Of a stretch of 24,037 bases of DNA, positions 8,579 to 17,874 are shown in pieces. Both the position numbers and the translations under genes were made by a program. Numbering within the stretch: position 1 is the first letter of the stretch; each line of letters opens with the position of its first letter. Under the pieces are notes generated by a model, which did not search any database, was not told the origin of the DNA, and worked only from the letters and a program-made list of their open reading frames with translations. The DNA lies in the NCBI GenBank assembly GCA_004555335.1, contig SFII01000010.1:1-24037 (forward strand), given 5' to 3'. Source of the DNA: Coriobacteriaceae bacterium. GTDB lineage: Bacteria > Actinomycetota > Coriobacteriia > Coriobacteriales > Eggerthellaceae.

Positions 8579-8639
8579 GGGAATGCATCTTTTCGAACCG
8601 CCCTGCATAAGAAAGCGTCTCGGCAGCCGAAGCCGCCCC

Positions 8640-11216
<2,577 letters not shown>

Positions 11217-11260
11217 GCGACCTCGTTTCTATGCATGCTCATACTTTTTACCGAAGCTAC

Positions 11261-11289
11261 TCTAGCACTCGCAATTCATGAGTGCTAGA
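11261..11289 (-). promoter_or_regulatory. CIRCE element (HrcA operator) upstream of clpC
   Basis: Perfect 10-bp arms TCTAGCACTC and GAGTGCTAGA are separated by exactly 9 nt. The core differs from the consensus CIRCE (TTAGCACTC-N9-GAGTGCTAA) only at one symmetric position. It lies 45 nt upstream of the clpC start, within the likely promoter or leader. A possible -35/-10 (TTGCGA-N18-TAAAAA) overlaps its downstream half but is weak. Confidence 0.9.
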
Positions 11290-11309
11290 GATGACATCTT
11301 TTCGTAAAG

Positions 11310-11337
11310 CAGGGAGCACCCCCCTGGATGCTCCCTG
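11310..11337 (-). terminator. Terminator after lysS
   Basis: A perfect 9-bp stem (CAGGGAGCA/TGCTCCCTG, 10-nt loop) begins about 35 nt after the lysS stop. On the minus strand it is followed by a short CTTTA. It lies between lysS and the CIRCE element of clpC. Confidence 0.65.
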
Positions 11338-11372
11338 AAATAGCGTATTCGCGGTTTGCCGAAGCGGACGGG

Positions 11373-13322
11373 CTAGTACAGCTTCGCGCCTGCGGGGATG
11401 GCGTCGTCTACCATGAGCAGGTTCAGGCGCTCTTCGCCCTCTTCGGAATGGATTGCGGAAAGCAGCATGCCGCAGGAATAGATGCCCATCATCTTGCGCG
11501 GAGGCAGGTTGGTGATGGCGATGAGCGTCTTGCCGACGAGCTGCTCGGGCTCGTAATAGGCATGGATGCCGCTCAGGATGACGCGATCCTGGTCGGTGCC
11601 GTCATCCAAGGTGAACTTGAGCAGCTTGTCGCTCTTCTTCACCGCCTCGCATTCCTTCACCTTCACAGCGCGGAAGTCGGACTTGCTGAAGGTTTCGAAG
11701 TCCACCTGGTCTTCGAACAGGTCCTCGATCTGCACCTTGCTGAAGTCGATTGCGGGAGCCTGCGCTTCCTGGACGGGCTCGGCTGCGGCGGGAGCGGCCT
11801 GCTTGGGCTGGGCGGGAGCTTCCTCGCGCATGGCGGGGAACAGCAGGACGTCGCGGATGGAAAGGCTGTCGGTGAGCAGCATGCACAGCCTGTCGATGCC
11901 GATGCCCATGCCGCCTGCGGGGGGCATGCCGTATTCGAGCGCACGGATGTAGTCGTCGTCGTAACCCATGGCCTCATCGTCGTAGTCCTTGGACTCCACC
12001 TGGGCGCGGAAGCGCTCTGCCTGGTCGACAGGGTCGTTCAGCTCGCCGAAGGCGTTGGCGAATTCGTGGCCGCAGATATACAGCTCGAAGCGCTCGGTCA
12101 GGTTGGGGTCGTCAGCCTTCTTCTTCGCGAGCGGGGATACCTCGACGGGGTGGTCGGTGACGAAGATGGGCTGGATCAGCTTGTCCTCGCAGGTCTCCTC
12201 GAAGATCTCGGAGATAAGCTTGCCCTTGCCCCACTGCTCTTCCACCTTGATGCCCACGCGTGCCGCGATGGCGCGCAGATCCTCGATGGAGCGGTTGAAG
12301 CTCACTTCCTCGCCGGCGCCCTCGCTTGCCAGGTCGATCATGCTGCGGGCTTCCCAGGTGCCGGAAAGGTCGATCTCGGTACCCTGGTAGCTGACCTTGC
12401 AGGTTCCGCATGCGGCCATGGCGGCGTGCTGGATGACGCCTTCGGCCAGGCGCATCATACCCTCCAGGTCGGAATAGGCGGCATACATCTCGATAGTGGT
12501 GAACTCGGGGTTATGGTACGGGTCCATGCCTTCGTTACGGAAGACGCGGCCCATTTCGTACACGCGCTCGAAGCCGCCCACGAGCAGGCGCTTCAGGGGA
12601 AGCTCGGTTGCGATGCGCAGGTAGAAGTCACGGTCGAGCGCATTGAAGTGGGTGATGAAGGGCTTTGCATTGGCGCCGCCCATGATGCTGTGAAGGAAGG
12701 GGGTCTCCACCTCGTAGTAGCCTTCGCCGTCCATGTAGTTGCGGATGGCGGACATGATCTTGAAGCGCTTTTCGAAGGTGGAGCGCACTTCGGGGTTCAT
12801 GACCAGGTCGACATAGCGCTGACGATAGCGGATTTCCTTGTCTGCCAGGCCATGGAATTTCTCGGGCAAGGGTCGGATGGACTTGGAAAGCAGGGTGAAA
12901 CCTTCTACGGCGACGGAAAGCTGGCCGCGGCGAGTGCGCATCATCGCACCTTCGGCACCGATCCAGTCGCCCACGTCCAGGTCCTTCATCTCCTTGAACA
13001 GGTCTTCGCCCAGGGAATTGATGCGGCAGAACAGCTGGATGTCGTTGCCGGAATCGCGCAGGACGATGAACATGATCTTGCCCTGGTCGCGGATCGCCAT
13101 GATGCGGCCGGCAACCTTCACCTGGTCTTCGGTGGTGGCACCGTCTTCCAAGTCGGCATACAGCCTGTTCAGGTCATCGACGTGATGGGTATAGCGGTAT
13201 GCGCTGCCATAGGGGTTCTTGCCCTCGGCCAGAAGCGCCTCGCGCTTCGCGAGACGAACTTTGCGGGGATCGTCTTCCACGAAGTCGGCAACCTGGGCAG
13301 CCTGCATGGTTTCGTCGCTCAT
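11373..13322 (-). CDS. lysS: Lysyl-tRNA synthetase (class II) with C-terminal tRNA-binding domain
   Basis: Charges tRNA-Lys with lysine; 649 residues against about 500 for bacterial LysRS. An OB-fold anticodon-binding domain spans about 67-145. The class II core has motif 2 (GRVFRNEGMDPYHNPEF, 258-274) and motif 3 (GMGIGIDRLCMLL, 471-483). An Ala/Pro/Gln-rich linker (about 501-525) leads to a second OB-fold domain (about 540-649). That domain is like Trbp111 and the C-terminus of methionyl-tRNA synthetase, with FETFSKSDFRAVKVKECE, LVGKTLIAITNLPPRKMMG and a final SAIHSEEG-to-LMVDDAIPAG stretch. The added domain probably raises tRNA affinity. I chose ATG at 13322, with AAGGGAG just upstream. 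The reading frame is continuous through the linker, so this is a genuine fusion in this sequence. It lies downstream of greA, whose own terminator is at 13400-13420. Confidence 0.95.
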   Translation of the reverse strand: MSDETMQAAQVADFVEDDPRKVRLAKREALLAEGKNPYGSAYRYTHHVDDLNRLYADLEDGATTEDQVKVAGRIMAIRDQGKIMFIVLRDSGNDIQLFCRINSLGEDLFKEMKDLDVGDWIGAEGAMMRTRRGQLSVAVEGFTLLSKSIRPLPEKFHGLADKEIRYRQRYVDLVMNPEVRSTFEKRFKIMSAIRNYMDGEGYYEVETPFLHSIMGGANAKPFITHFNALDRDFYLRIATELPLKRLLVGGFERVYEMGRVFRNEGMDPYHNPEFTTIEMYAAYSDLEGMMRLAEGVIQHAAMAACGTCKVSYQGTEIDLSGTWEARSMIDLASEGAGEEVSFNRSIEDLRAIAARVGIKVEEQWGKGKLISEIFEETCEDKLIQPIFVTDHPVEVSPLAKKKADDPNLTERFELYICGHEFANAFGELNDPVDQAERFRAQVESKDYDDEAMGYDDDYIRALEYGMPPAGGMGIGIDRLCMLLTDSLSIRDVLLFPAMREEAPAQPKQAAPAAAEPVQEAQAPAIDFSKVQIEDLFEDQVDFETFSKSDFRAVKVKECEAVKKSDKLLKFTLDDGTDQDRVILSGIHAYYEPEQLVGKTLIAITNLPPRKMMGIYSCGMLLSAIHSEEGEERLNLLMVDDAIPAGAKLY

Positions 13323-13399
13323 TTGCTCCCTTTCGATATCGGGCGTGTCATGCCCCTCTAAACGCACAGCGAGCGCAGCTTTCCCGCGCCCGCAAAATA

Positions 13400-13420
13400 C
13401 GCGGTCCGATACGGACCGCG
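13400..13420 (-). terminator. Terminator after greA
   Basis: A perfect 9-bp stem CGCGGTCCG/CGGACCGCG has a 3-nt loop and starts 5 nt after the greA stop. On the minus strand it is followed by TATTTTGC. It separates greA from lysS. Confidence 0.8.
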
Positions 13421-13425
13421 GTTCC

Positions 13426-13890
13426 CTACTGCTGGATCTTCTCGATGGTCATCTCGATCTTGCGACCGGTAGGACCGACAGCGCTCACCTGGTCGCCCTT
13501 CTTGTGGCCCAGAAGCGCAGCACCGACGGGGGATTCGTTGCTGATCTTGCCCTCGCGCACATTGGATTCGGCGGCGCCGACGATATTGAAGACGCGTTCC
13601 TTGCCATCCATGATCACGGTGACCACGGAACCGATGCCGACGGACTTGGAGCGCTTGGAGGTGGTCACGATGGTGGCGTCGCCCAAGATGCGGTTGATTT
13701 CCGCGATGCGCGCCTCCAGCTGGGCCTGCTCGTTCTTCGCGTCGTCGTATTCGGAGTTCTCGGAAATGTCGCCGAACTCGCGTGCAACCTTGATGCGCTC
13801 TCCGACTTCTGCGCGCCTTTCCGTTTCAAGGATGTGGAGCTCTTCTTCGAGCTTCTGCTTTCCTTCTTCGGTCAGAATGTAATCTGCCAT
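13426..13890 (-). CDS. greA: Transcription elongation factor GreA
   Basis: Rescues backtracked RNA polymerase by stimulating transcript cleavage; 154 residues, about the usual 158. The N-terminal antiparallel coiled coil (1-75) carries the acidic tip in FGDISENSEYDDAKNEQ, with D41 and E44 as the expected catalytic acidic residues. The C-terminal FKBP-like domain includes IGSVVTVI and the SPVGAALLGHKKGD motif. The ATG at 13890 is set by family length and by GAGGA about 9 nt upstream; the frame is open further 5', but that stretch covers a tRNA gene. It lies downstream of tRNA-Pro on the same strand, with a 190-nt spacer that can form alternative hairpins (13919-13965). It ends at a clear intrinsic terminator. 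Confidence 0.96.
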   Translation of the reverse strand: MADYILTEEGKQKLEEELHILETERRAEVGERIKVAREFGDISENSEYDDAKNEQAQLEARIAEINRILGDATIVTTSKRSKSVGIGSVVTVIMDGKERVFNIVGAAESNVREGKISNESPVGAALLGHKKGDQVSAVGPTGRKIEMTIEKIQQ

Positions 13891-13918
13891 TGCCTTGTCC
13901 TCACTAGATTCTAAGATC

Positions 13919-13965
13919 GGCACGGAAGGCGGCCTTCTTGGCCCGTGCCTTCCCGGGCAGGCACG
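13919..13965 (-). promoter_or_regulatory. greA leader with mutually exclusive hairpins
   Basis: Three complementary segments are present. CCGTGCC at 13943-13949 can pair with GGCACGG at 13919-13925 (7 bp), or its CGTGCC part can pair with GGCACG at 13960-13965 (6 bp). The first arrangement also encloses a small AAGG/CCTT stem. The leader segment starts 29 nt upstream of the greA start codon. No T-run follows, so this is a possible leader switch or processing signal, not a proven attenuator. Confidence 0.35.
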
Positions 13966-14044
13966 ATGCCGCCCAAGCGATATCCCGTTTCTGTGCGGGG
14001 AACCCGCAAATTCGCCCTCGGGCGAAAAAGCCCCGATTTTCAAA

Positions 14045-14071
14045 CGAGGGACACGCAAAGCGCATCCCTCG
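14045..14071 (-). terminator. Possible terminator after tRNA-Pro
   Basis: A 7-bp stem CGAGGGA/TCCCTCG begins 10 nt beyond the tRNA 3' end. On the minus strand it is followed by TTTGAAAATC. The T-run is short, so partial read-through into greA is possible. Confidence 0.45.
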
Positions 14072-14080
14072 GCAAAATCA

Positions 14081-14157
14081 TGGTCGGGATGACTGGATTT
14101 GAACCAGCGACCTCTGCGTCCCGAACGCAGCGCTCTACCAAACTGAGCCACATCCCG
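14081..14157 (-). tRNA. tRNA-Pro (anticodon CGG)
   Basis: The minus strand folds into a standard 77-nt cloverleaf. The acceptor stem is CGGGATG with CATCCCG, the discriminator is A and CCA is encoded. The D-arm contains GGCTCAGTTTGGTAGAGC. The anticodon stem CTGCG/CGCAG encloses loop TTCGGGA, giving anticodon CGG, which reads CCG proline codons. The T-arm is CTGGTTCAAATCCAG. It lies between the second NlpC/P60 gene and greA. Confidence 0.96.
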
Positions 14158-14183
14158 TTATCTGCTGTTTTTCAGCGGGGGCA

Positions 14184-14189
14184 ATTCTA
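14184..14189 (-). promoter_or_regulatory. Possible -10 box for tRNA-Pro
   Basis: TAGAAT on the minus strand lies 26 nt upstream of the tRNA 5' end. No clear -35 was found at normal spacing, so this is tentative. Confidence 0.3.
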
Positions 14190-14206
14190 ACACAATCAAG
14201 CAAAAA

Positions 14207-14236
14207 GGGGAAGGGAAGCCGAAACTACCCTTTCCC
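14207..14236 (-). terminator. Terminator after the Tat-type NlpC/P60 gene
   Basis: On the minus strand GGGAAAGGG and CCCTTCCC form an 8-bp stem with one bulged A. It is followed by CTTTTTGC and lies about 30 nt past the stop codon at 14266. Confidence 0.65.
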
Positions 14237-14265
14237 TCCATATTCTGCATATGTTTTCGCCCCGA

Positions 14266-15519
14266 CTACCAGCGGACGATGATCATGTCGCTCTGCACGG
14301 GTCCGACGATGACGCCGATGCCGTAGTCGGCGGCATGGATCATCTGGCCCGATCCGATATAGATGCCGCAGTGGTAGGAGCTGGTGCAGACATCGCCCGG
14401 CTGGGGGTCGCTCACCTGTGACCAGCCCATGAAGGTGTTGGTGGTACCCAGGCGCGTATGCGATCCGGTCAGGCAGTAGCTGACCAGGCCCGAGCAGTCG
14501 TAGGCACCGGGGCCGACCGCGCCCCAACCATAGGGTGCGCCCAGGCAGGCATACGCACGGCTCACCGTGTCGCCGCCGCCTTCATAGACCGCGCCGCCGG
14601 AAGATGCACCCGTATCTCCCTCCGAAGTACCGGCCGATCCGCCATCGTCCGTGGTACCGGTGTCGCCAGTGGTGCCGGCACCACCCGCATCGCCGCCGCC
14701 TGCGCTTGCACCGCCATCATCCGCGGCACCCGCATCGTCGGCGGGAGCGCCCTCGGATCCCGACGCTTCTCCACCGCCGTTGATGGCCTGGTTTTCGGGG
14801 CTTGCCTGGTATTCGCCGCCTTCGGCAGCAGACGCCGCCACGACGGCAGCGGCCTGGCGGGCAGCTTCTTCCTCGGCAGCCTTCCTTTCGGCTTCGAGCA
14901 GTTCCGCGGCTTCTGCGGACAGGTTGTCATAGACCGCCTGCATTTCGGCCACGGTCGATTCGGCCTCTTCCTTGATTCGGGCCGTTTCCTCGGTCTTCTC
15001 TTTAGCAACCCGTTCCTGCTCGGCATATTCCACCTTGGCTGCCTCGAGGGCCTCCCTCGCCTCCTTGGTGCGCTCGACCAAACGGGCGTCCTGATCGTTC
15101 ATTTCCATGAGCATGTCCATGTTGCTCGCGAATTCCTGGAACGTGGACGCGCCCAACACGACATCCATGAAGGTGTTGCCGCCGGTGCGGTACATGCTGC
15201 GCGCACGGGTGCTCAGCTTTTCCTGATAGCCTTCGATCTCGGTGGTCTTCTTATCGATCTGGTCTTCGCATTCCTCCATGCGCTGTTCGGCGGACTCCAG
15301 CTCGAAGAGGGCTTCGGTGTAGTTATTGGATGCGATATCGAGCTGCTGCTGCATATCGCACAGGGAAGCATATGCCTGCTCCGCTTCCGCCTGCTTTTCC
15401 GCTGCGGTATCGGCGAACGCCGCAGAGGGCGCTGCAATGGACACGGCCCCCAGCGCCGCGAAACCGGTGATGCCGGACACGAATGCCCGACGGGAAAACT
15501 TGGTGCGATTCTGGTACAT
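14266..15519 (-). CDS. Secreted coiled-coil NlpC/P60 peptidoglycan hydrolase with Tat-type signal
   Basis: Likely exported cell-wall DL-endopeptidase; 417 residues. The N-terminus has a twin-arginine-like signal (SRRAFVSG at 9-16, then a hydrophobic stretch ending AAFADT). A long coiled coil (about 38-215) contains the PcsB/CwlO-like hinge RARSMYRTGGNTF and ASTFQEFASNMDML. A Gly/Ala/Asp/Thr-rich linker (about 215-315) leads to an NlpC/P60 domain with catalytic C342 (DCSGL), H383 (HCGIYIG) and H395 (MIHAAD). In PcsB- and CwlO-type proteins the coiled coil is linked to FtsEX control, so the same is possible here. The ATG at 15519 has AGGAG 5 nt upstream. It is a paralogue of the upstream gene at 15672-16775. 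The substrate bond is inferred from the family. Confidence 0.88.
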   Translation of the reverse strand: MYQNRTKFSRRAFVSGITGFAALGAVSIAAPSAAFADTAAEKQAEAEQAYASLCDMQQQLDIASNNYTEALFELESAEQRMEECEDQIDKKTTEIEGYQEKLSTRARSMYRTGGNTFMDVVLGASTFQEFASNMDMLMEMNDQDARLVERTKEAREALEAAKVEYAEQERVAKEKTEETARIKEEAESTVAEMQAVYDNLSAEAAELLEAERKAAEEEAARQAAAVVAASAAEGGEYQASPENQAINGGGEASGSEGAPADDAGAADDGGASAGGGDAGGAGTTGDTGTTDDGGSAGTSEGDTGASSGGAVYEGGGDTVSRAYACLGAPYGWGAVGPGAYDCSGLVSYCLTGSHTRLGTTNTFMGWSQVSDPQPGDVCTSSYHCGIYIGSGQMIHAADYGIGVIVGPVQSDMIIVRW

Positions 15520-15610
15520 GTTTTCTCCTGTTTCCTGCTTGCCCGACAGGGCGGGTTTCCACGTGCCCTCCTCCGGTTCGCATGCATGCGATCAGGGCCG
15601 GGAATGAACA

Positions 15611-15648
15611 AGCCCGCGTTCTGTGCGATCCGGCACATCCCGCGGGCT
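15611..15648 (-). terminator. Nested hairpin between the two NlpC/P60 genes
   Basis: An outer 8-bp stem AGCCCGCG/CGCGGGCT encloses an inner 5-bp stem (TGTGC/GCACA). It lies 24 nt downstream of the stop at 15672. The tail (TGTTCATT) is weakly T-rich, so it may be a leaky terminator or an RNA processing/stability structure. Confidence 0.5.
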
Positions 15649-15671
15649 AGCATTATCGCATGGTTCGGCGA

Positions 15672-16775
15672 TTAGTATCGTACGTAGGTTGCGCCGTCGG
15701 ATACTTCGCGGTAGGTGATACCGTACTGCTCGTTATCGGCGGAAACCATCATGCCGTTGCCGGTATAGATGGCAACATGGCCGTCCCACCAGCAGATATC
15801 GCCGGGCTGGGGATCGGTGACCACGGTACCGGCGTTAAGGATGGCGCGGTCGTTATGGCCGCCGACTGCGATGCCGCTCTGGCCGTATACGTACTGCACC
15901 AGACCGGAGCAGTCGAAGGTGGAGTTGGCGGCGTCGGAAGCACCCCACTGGTAGTTGCCGCCGACGAAGCTCATCGCCAGGTCGACGATGGCGTTGCCGG
16001 TGTTGGAGTCATATCCGACAACCTTGGCGGTGGTGCCGTCGGACAGGGTGGCGGTACCGGTCGCCTCATCGAATGCGACGATTTGGTCCTGGGCGACCTG
16101 GGTGGTCTGGCCGGCTTCGCCGTTAGCGACTGCCTGCTCGCCCTGGGCTGCCAGAAGCGCGGTGGCTTCGGCGCTCAGCTGGGAATAAGCGGTCTGCATT
16201 TCGGATGCCATCTGGTTGGCCTCGTCGCGCAGGGCCGCGGCCTCTTCGGTCTTTTCGGCTGCCAGCCTGCTCTGCTCTTCCAGCTCGGCCTTGGCGGCTT
16301 CCAGCTCCTCACGGGCGGCCTTGGTTTCGGCAACCGTGTTGGCATCGTCTTCATTCATGGTGTTCAGCATATCCATATTGGTTGCGAACTCATCGAAAGT
16401 CGCCGATCCGAACAGGACATCGATGAAGGTGGAGCCGCCGGTGCGGTACATGCTGCGGGCGCGGGTACCCAGCTTCTCCTGGTGCTCTTCGATTTCGGCG
16501 GTCTTCTGATCGATGGTATCTTGAGCCTCTTCAACCCTCTTCTCGGCCTCATCCTGGGCTTCCAGGGCAGCGGTATAATTCGCATTCGCCTCGTCCAGAC
16601 GGGCCATCATGGTGTTCAGGGACTGCAGTGCAGCTTCTGCTTCAGCCTGCTTAGAGGTAGCCTCATCTGCAAACGCAACGGTGGGCACTGCCAACGCTGC
16701 TGCGCATGCCACGGCGCATACGCCTGCGGCCAACGCACGGGGCTTGCGGATGATCTGAATCTTTCGCGAGAGCAT
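15672..16775 (-). CDS. Secreted coiled-coil NlpC/P60 hydrolase with Sec-type signal
   Basis: Likely exported peptidoglycan hydrolase; 367 residues. A Sec-type signal peptide (basic start MLSRKIQIIRKPR, hydrophobic core to about residue 32, cleavage likely after AFA) leads to a coiled coil (about 37-200). The PcsB/CwlO-like hinge is RARSMYRTGGSTFIDVLFG and FDEFATNMDML. A short linker precedes the NlpC/P60 domain with catalytic C289 (DCSGL) and H333 (GHVAIYTG). The third catalytic position, His in the neighbouring paralogue, aligns with S345 (GMMVSADN). The ATG at 16775 has AAGGAG 7 nt upstream. The two genes are clearly paralogous through the hinge and catalytic domain but differ in signal type and linker. 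No confident promoter was identified: a TTGACA at 16834-16839 has only TAGGGT 13 nt away. Confidence 0.88.
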   Translation of the reverse strand: MLSRKIQIIRKPRALAAGVCAVACAAALAVPTVAFADEATSKQAEAEAALQSLNTMMARLDEANANYTAALEAQDEAEKRVEEAQDTIDQKTAEIEEHQEKLGTRARSMYRTGGSTFIDVLFGSATFDEFATNMDMLNTMNEDDANTVAETKAAREELEAAKAELEEQSRLAAEKTEEAAALRDEANQMASEMQTAYSQLSAEATALLAAQGEQAVANGEAGQTTQVAQDQIVAFDEATGTATLSDGTTAKVVGYDSNTGNAIVDLAMSFVGGNYQWGASDAANSTFDCSGLVQYVYGQSGIAVGGHNDRAILNAGTVVTDPQPGDICWWDGHVAIYTGNGMMVSADNEQYGITYREVSDGATYVRY

Positions 16776-16904
16776 TCGCGCACTCCTTTTCTCTTTTCGA
16801 TTACAACATCGAGAACCCTATCATTTGCCCCCGTGTCAAGCAAACCCGTTCCTCGGTTTCGACACGCGAACACTATATCCCCAGTTGAGGGCATTGTCTT
16901 ATCG

Positions 16905-16920
16905 CTTTAGTGTACTAAAG
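16905..16920. promoter_or_regulatory. 16-bp palindrome, candidate operator
   Basis: CTTTAGT and ACTAAAG are perfect 7-bp arms around a 2-nt centre. It is AT-rich in a GC-rich region and lies in the divergent intergenic space, as expected for a dimeric repressor site. A possible plus-strand promoter (TTGAGG, 17 nt, TAGTGT) overlaps it. The regulator is not identified. Confidence 0.4.
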
Positions 16921-17095
16921 TTGTGTGCTTGGCATGCAGAATCGCAAGCTCGGGGCATGATCGGTAACCGCGATTCTTCTTGCTTCCGGCATCTTGCTGG
17001 GCGTTTTTCCCTTATCCCCCAGGCTGGAAGGATGCTTTTCCCGCGCGTCCCCCATGCAATCCCCATTGAACGAAAAACGCCGCGTGCAGTAAGGG

Positions 17096-17101
17096 TATAA
17101 T
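17096..17101 (+). promoter_or_regulatory. Candidate -10 box for hpf
   Basis: A perfect TATAAT lies 95 nt upstream of the hpf ATG. The nearest TTGAAC (17066-17071) is 24 nt away, too far for a standard -35. A leader of about 90 nt would follow. Confidence 0.4.
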
Positions 17102-17196
17102 CACCCCTATACGGTTCGCGAATACACGGCATCCAGGGCATCGTCCCGCCGCCCTTACGCGGACCCTTCGTATCCATATTGCAAGAAGGAGTATTC

Positions 17197-17760
17197 ATGG
17201 AACTCTCCGTAACCGGTAGGCATCTGGCCTTGACTGAATCCCTAAAGGCTTATGCCGAGGAAAAGATCGGCGCATCCGTTAAGGTCCTGGACGGCGAGCA
17301 TATGTCCGCCGAAGTCATCCTGCATGTCGAGCGAAACCGCTCCATCGCACGCCGCTGCGTATGCGAGGTAACCATCAATGCCAAGGGCCATGTCATCCGC
17401 GTGGAAGAAGCCGACGAGGACATGCACGCAGCCATCGACGTCGCCGCCGCTAAGGTAGTGCGCCAGATGCGCAAGTACAAGAACCGCGTCATCGAGCGCA
17501 AGACCCAGGCAGAAGCCCCTGCATACCGCGCAGAAGGCGCAGAACTCGACTTGGACGCACTGATGGACGAGCTTTCCGCAGATGAGGAAATCGTACGCGT
17601 GAAGGAAATCGAATTCGCTCCCATGACCGAAGAAGAGGCCCTGATCCAGATCGACCTTCTGGGCCACGACTTCTTCGCATACACCGACCGCGACTCCAAC
17701 GCAGTCTGCGTCCTGTATCGCCGCAAGAACGGCGGTTACGGCATCCTGAAGCAGGCATAG
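17197..17760 (+). CDS. hpf: Ribosome hibernation promoting factor, long form
   Basis: Binds the 30S decoding region in stationary phase and promotes formation of inactive 100S ribosome dimers; 187 residues, the length of the long HPF type. The N-terminal S30AE domain (1-100) begins MELSVTGRHLALTESLKAYA and includes the basic helix KVVRQMRKYKNRVIERK. A variable linker leads to the C-terminal dimerisation domain (about 130-187), with VRVKEIEFAPMTEEEALIQI and HDFFAYTDRDSNAVCVLYRR. The ATG at 17197 has AAGAAGGAG ending 5 nt upstream; a TTG at 17179 is rejected because it would lie upstream of this site. It is the only plus-strand gene. It is monocistronic, with a -10 box upstream and the palindromic terminator at 17810-17843 downstream. 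Confidence 0.96.
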   Translation: MELSVTGRHLALTESLKAYAEEKIGASVKVLDGEHMSAEVILHVERNRSIARRCVCEVTINAKGHVIRVEEADEDMHAAIDVAAAKVVRQMRKYKNRVIERKTQAEAPAYRAEGAELDLDALMDELSADEEIVRVKEIEFAPMTEEEALIQIDLLGHDFFAYTDRDSNAVCVLYRRKNGGYGILKQA

Positions 17761-17809
17761 GCTTTTCCAAGCTTCCGCTTGCCGGGATAGAACCGGAACG
17801 ATAGCGCAC

Positions 17810-17843
17810 AAGGGACCTGGGGTGGATCCACCCCAGGTCCCTT
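17810..17843. terminator. Perfect 34-bp palindromic terminator between hpf and rhaD
   Basis: AAGGGACCTGGGGTGGA is followed directly by its exact reverse complement, so both strands form a long hairpin. On the plus strand it runs into TTTCTTTC, giving a strong terminator for hpf. On the minus strand it lies 31 nt past the rhaD stop but lacks a T-run, so termination in that direction is less sure. Confidence 0.85.
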
Positions 17844-17874
17844 TCTTTCATCCTAATATATATGTAATAGGCCC

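Larger units (their letters stand above)
16776..17196. other. 421-bp divergent intergenic region without a gene
   Basis: This region lies between the divergently transcribed NlpC/P60 gene and hpf. I found no coding sequence. It holds a 16-bp palindrome at 16905-16920, an 8-bp inverted repeat with arms at 16938-16945 and 16970-16977, and a possible weak hairpin with T-run around 16988-17010 on the plus strand. It also holds the hpf -10 box. Confidence 0.6.

Noticed and set aside
11328..13361. Plus-strand open frame of 677 codons opposite lysS
   Set aside because: Same explanation: a stop-poor antisense frame of a GC-rich gene, with no domain and no ribosome binding site, and lysS is intact on the other strand.
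13891..14151. 5' extension of the greA frame upstream to 14151
   Set aside because: The extension would cover the tRNA-Pro gene and is not GreA-like. The ATG at 13890 gives the family length.
16815..16839. Promoter TTGACA plus TAGGGT for the Sec-type NlpC/P60 gene
   Set aside because: The spacing is only 13 nt, too short for a sigma-70-type promoter, and no better -10 is found at 16-18 nt.
16776..17196. c-di-AMP (ydaO-type) or other known riboswitch upstream of the NlpC/P60 gene
   Set aside because: Such riboswitches often precede wall hydrolase genes in Actinobacteria, but I could not find the conserved core sequences in this gap or in 15520-15671.
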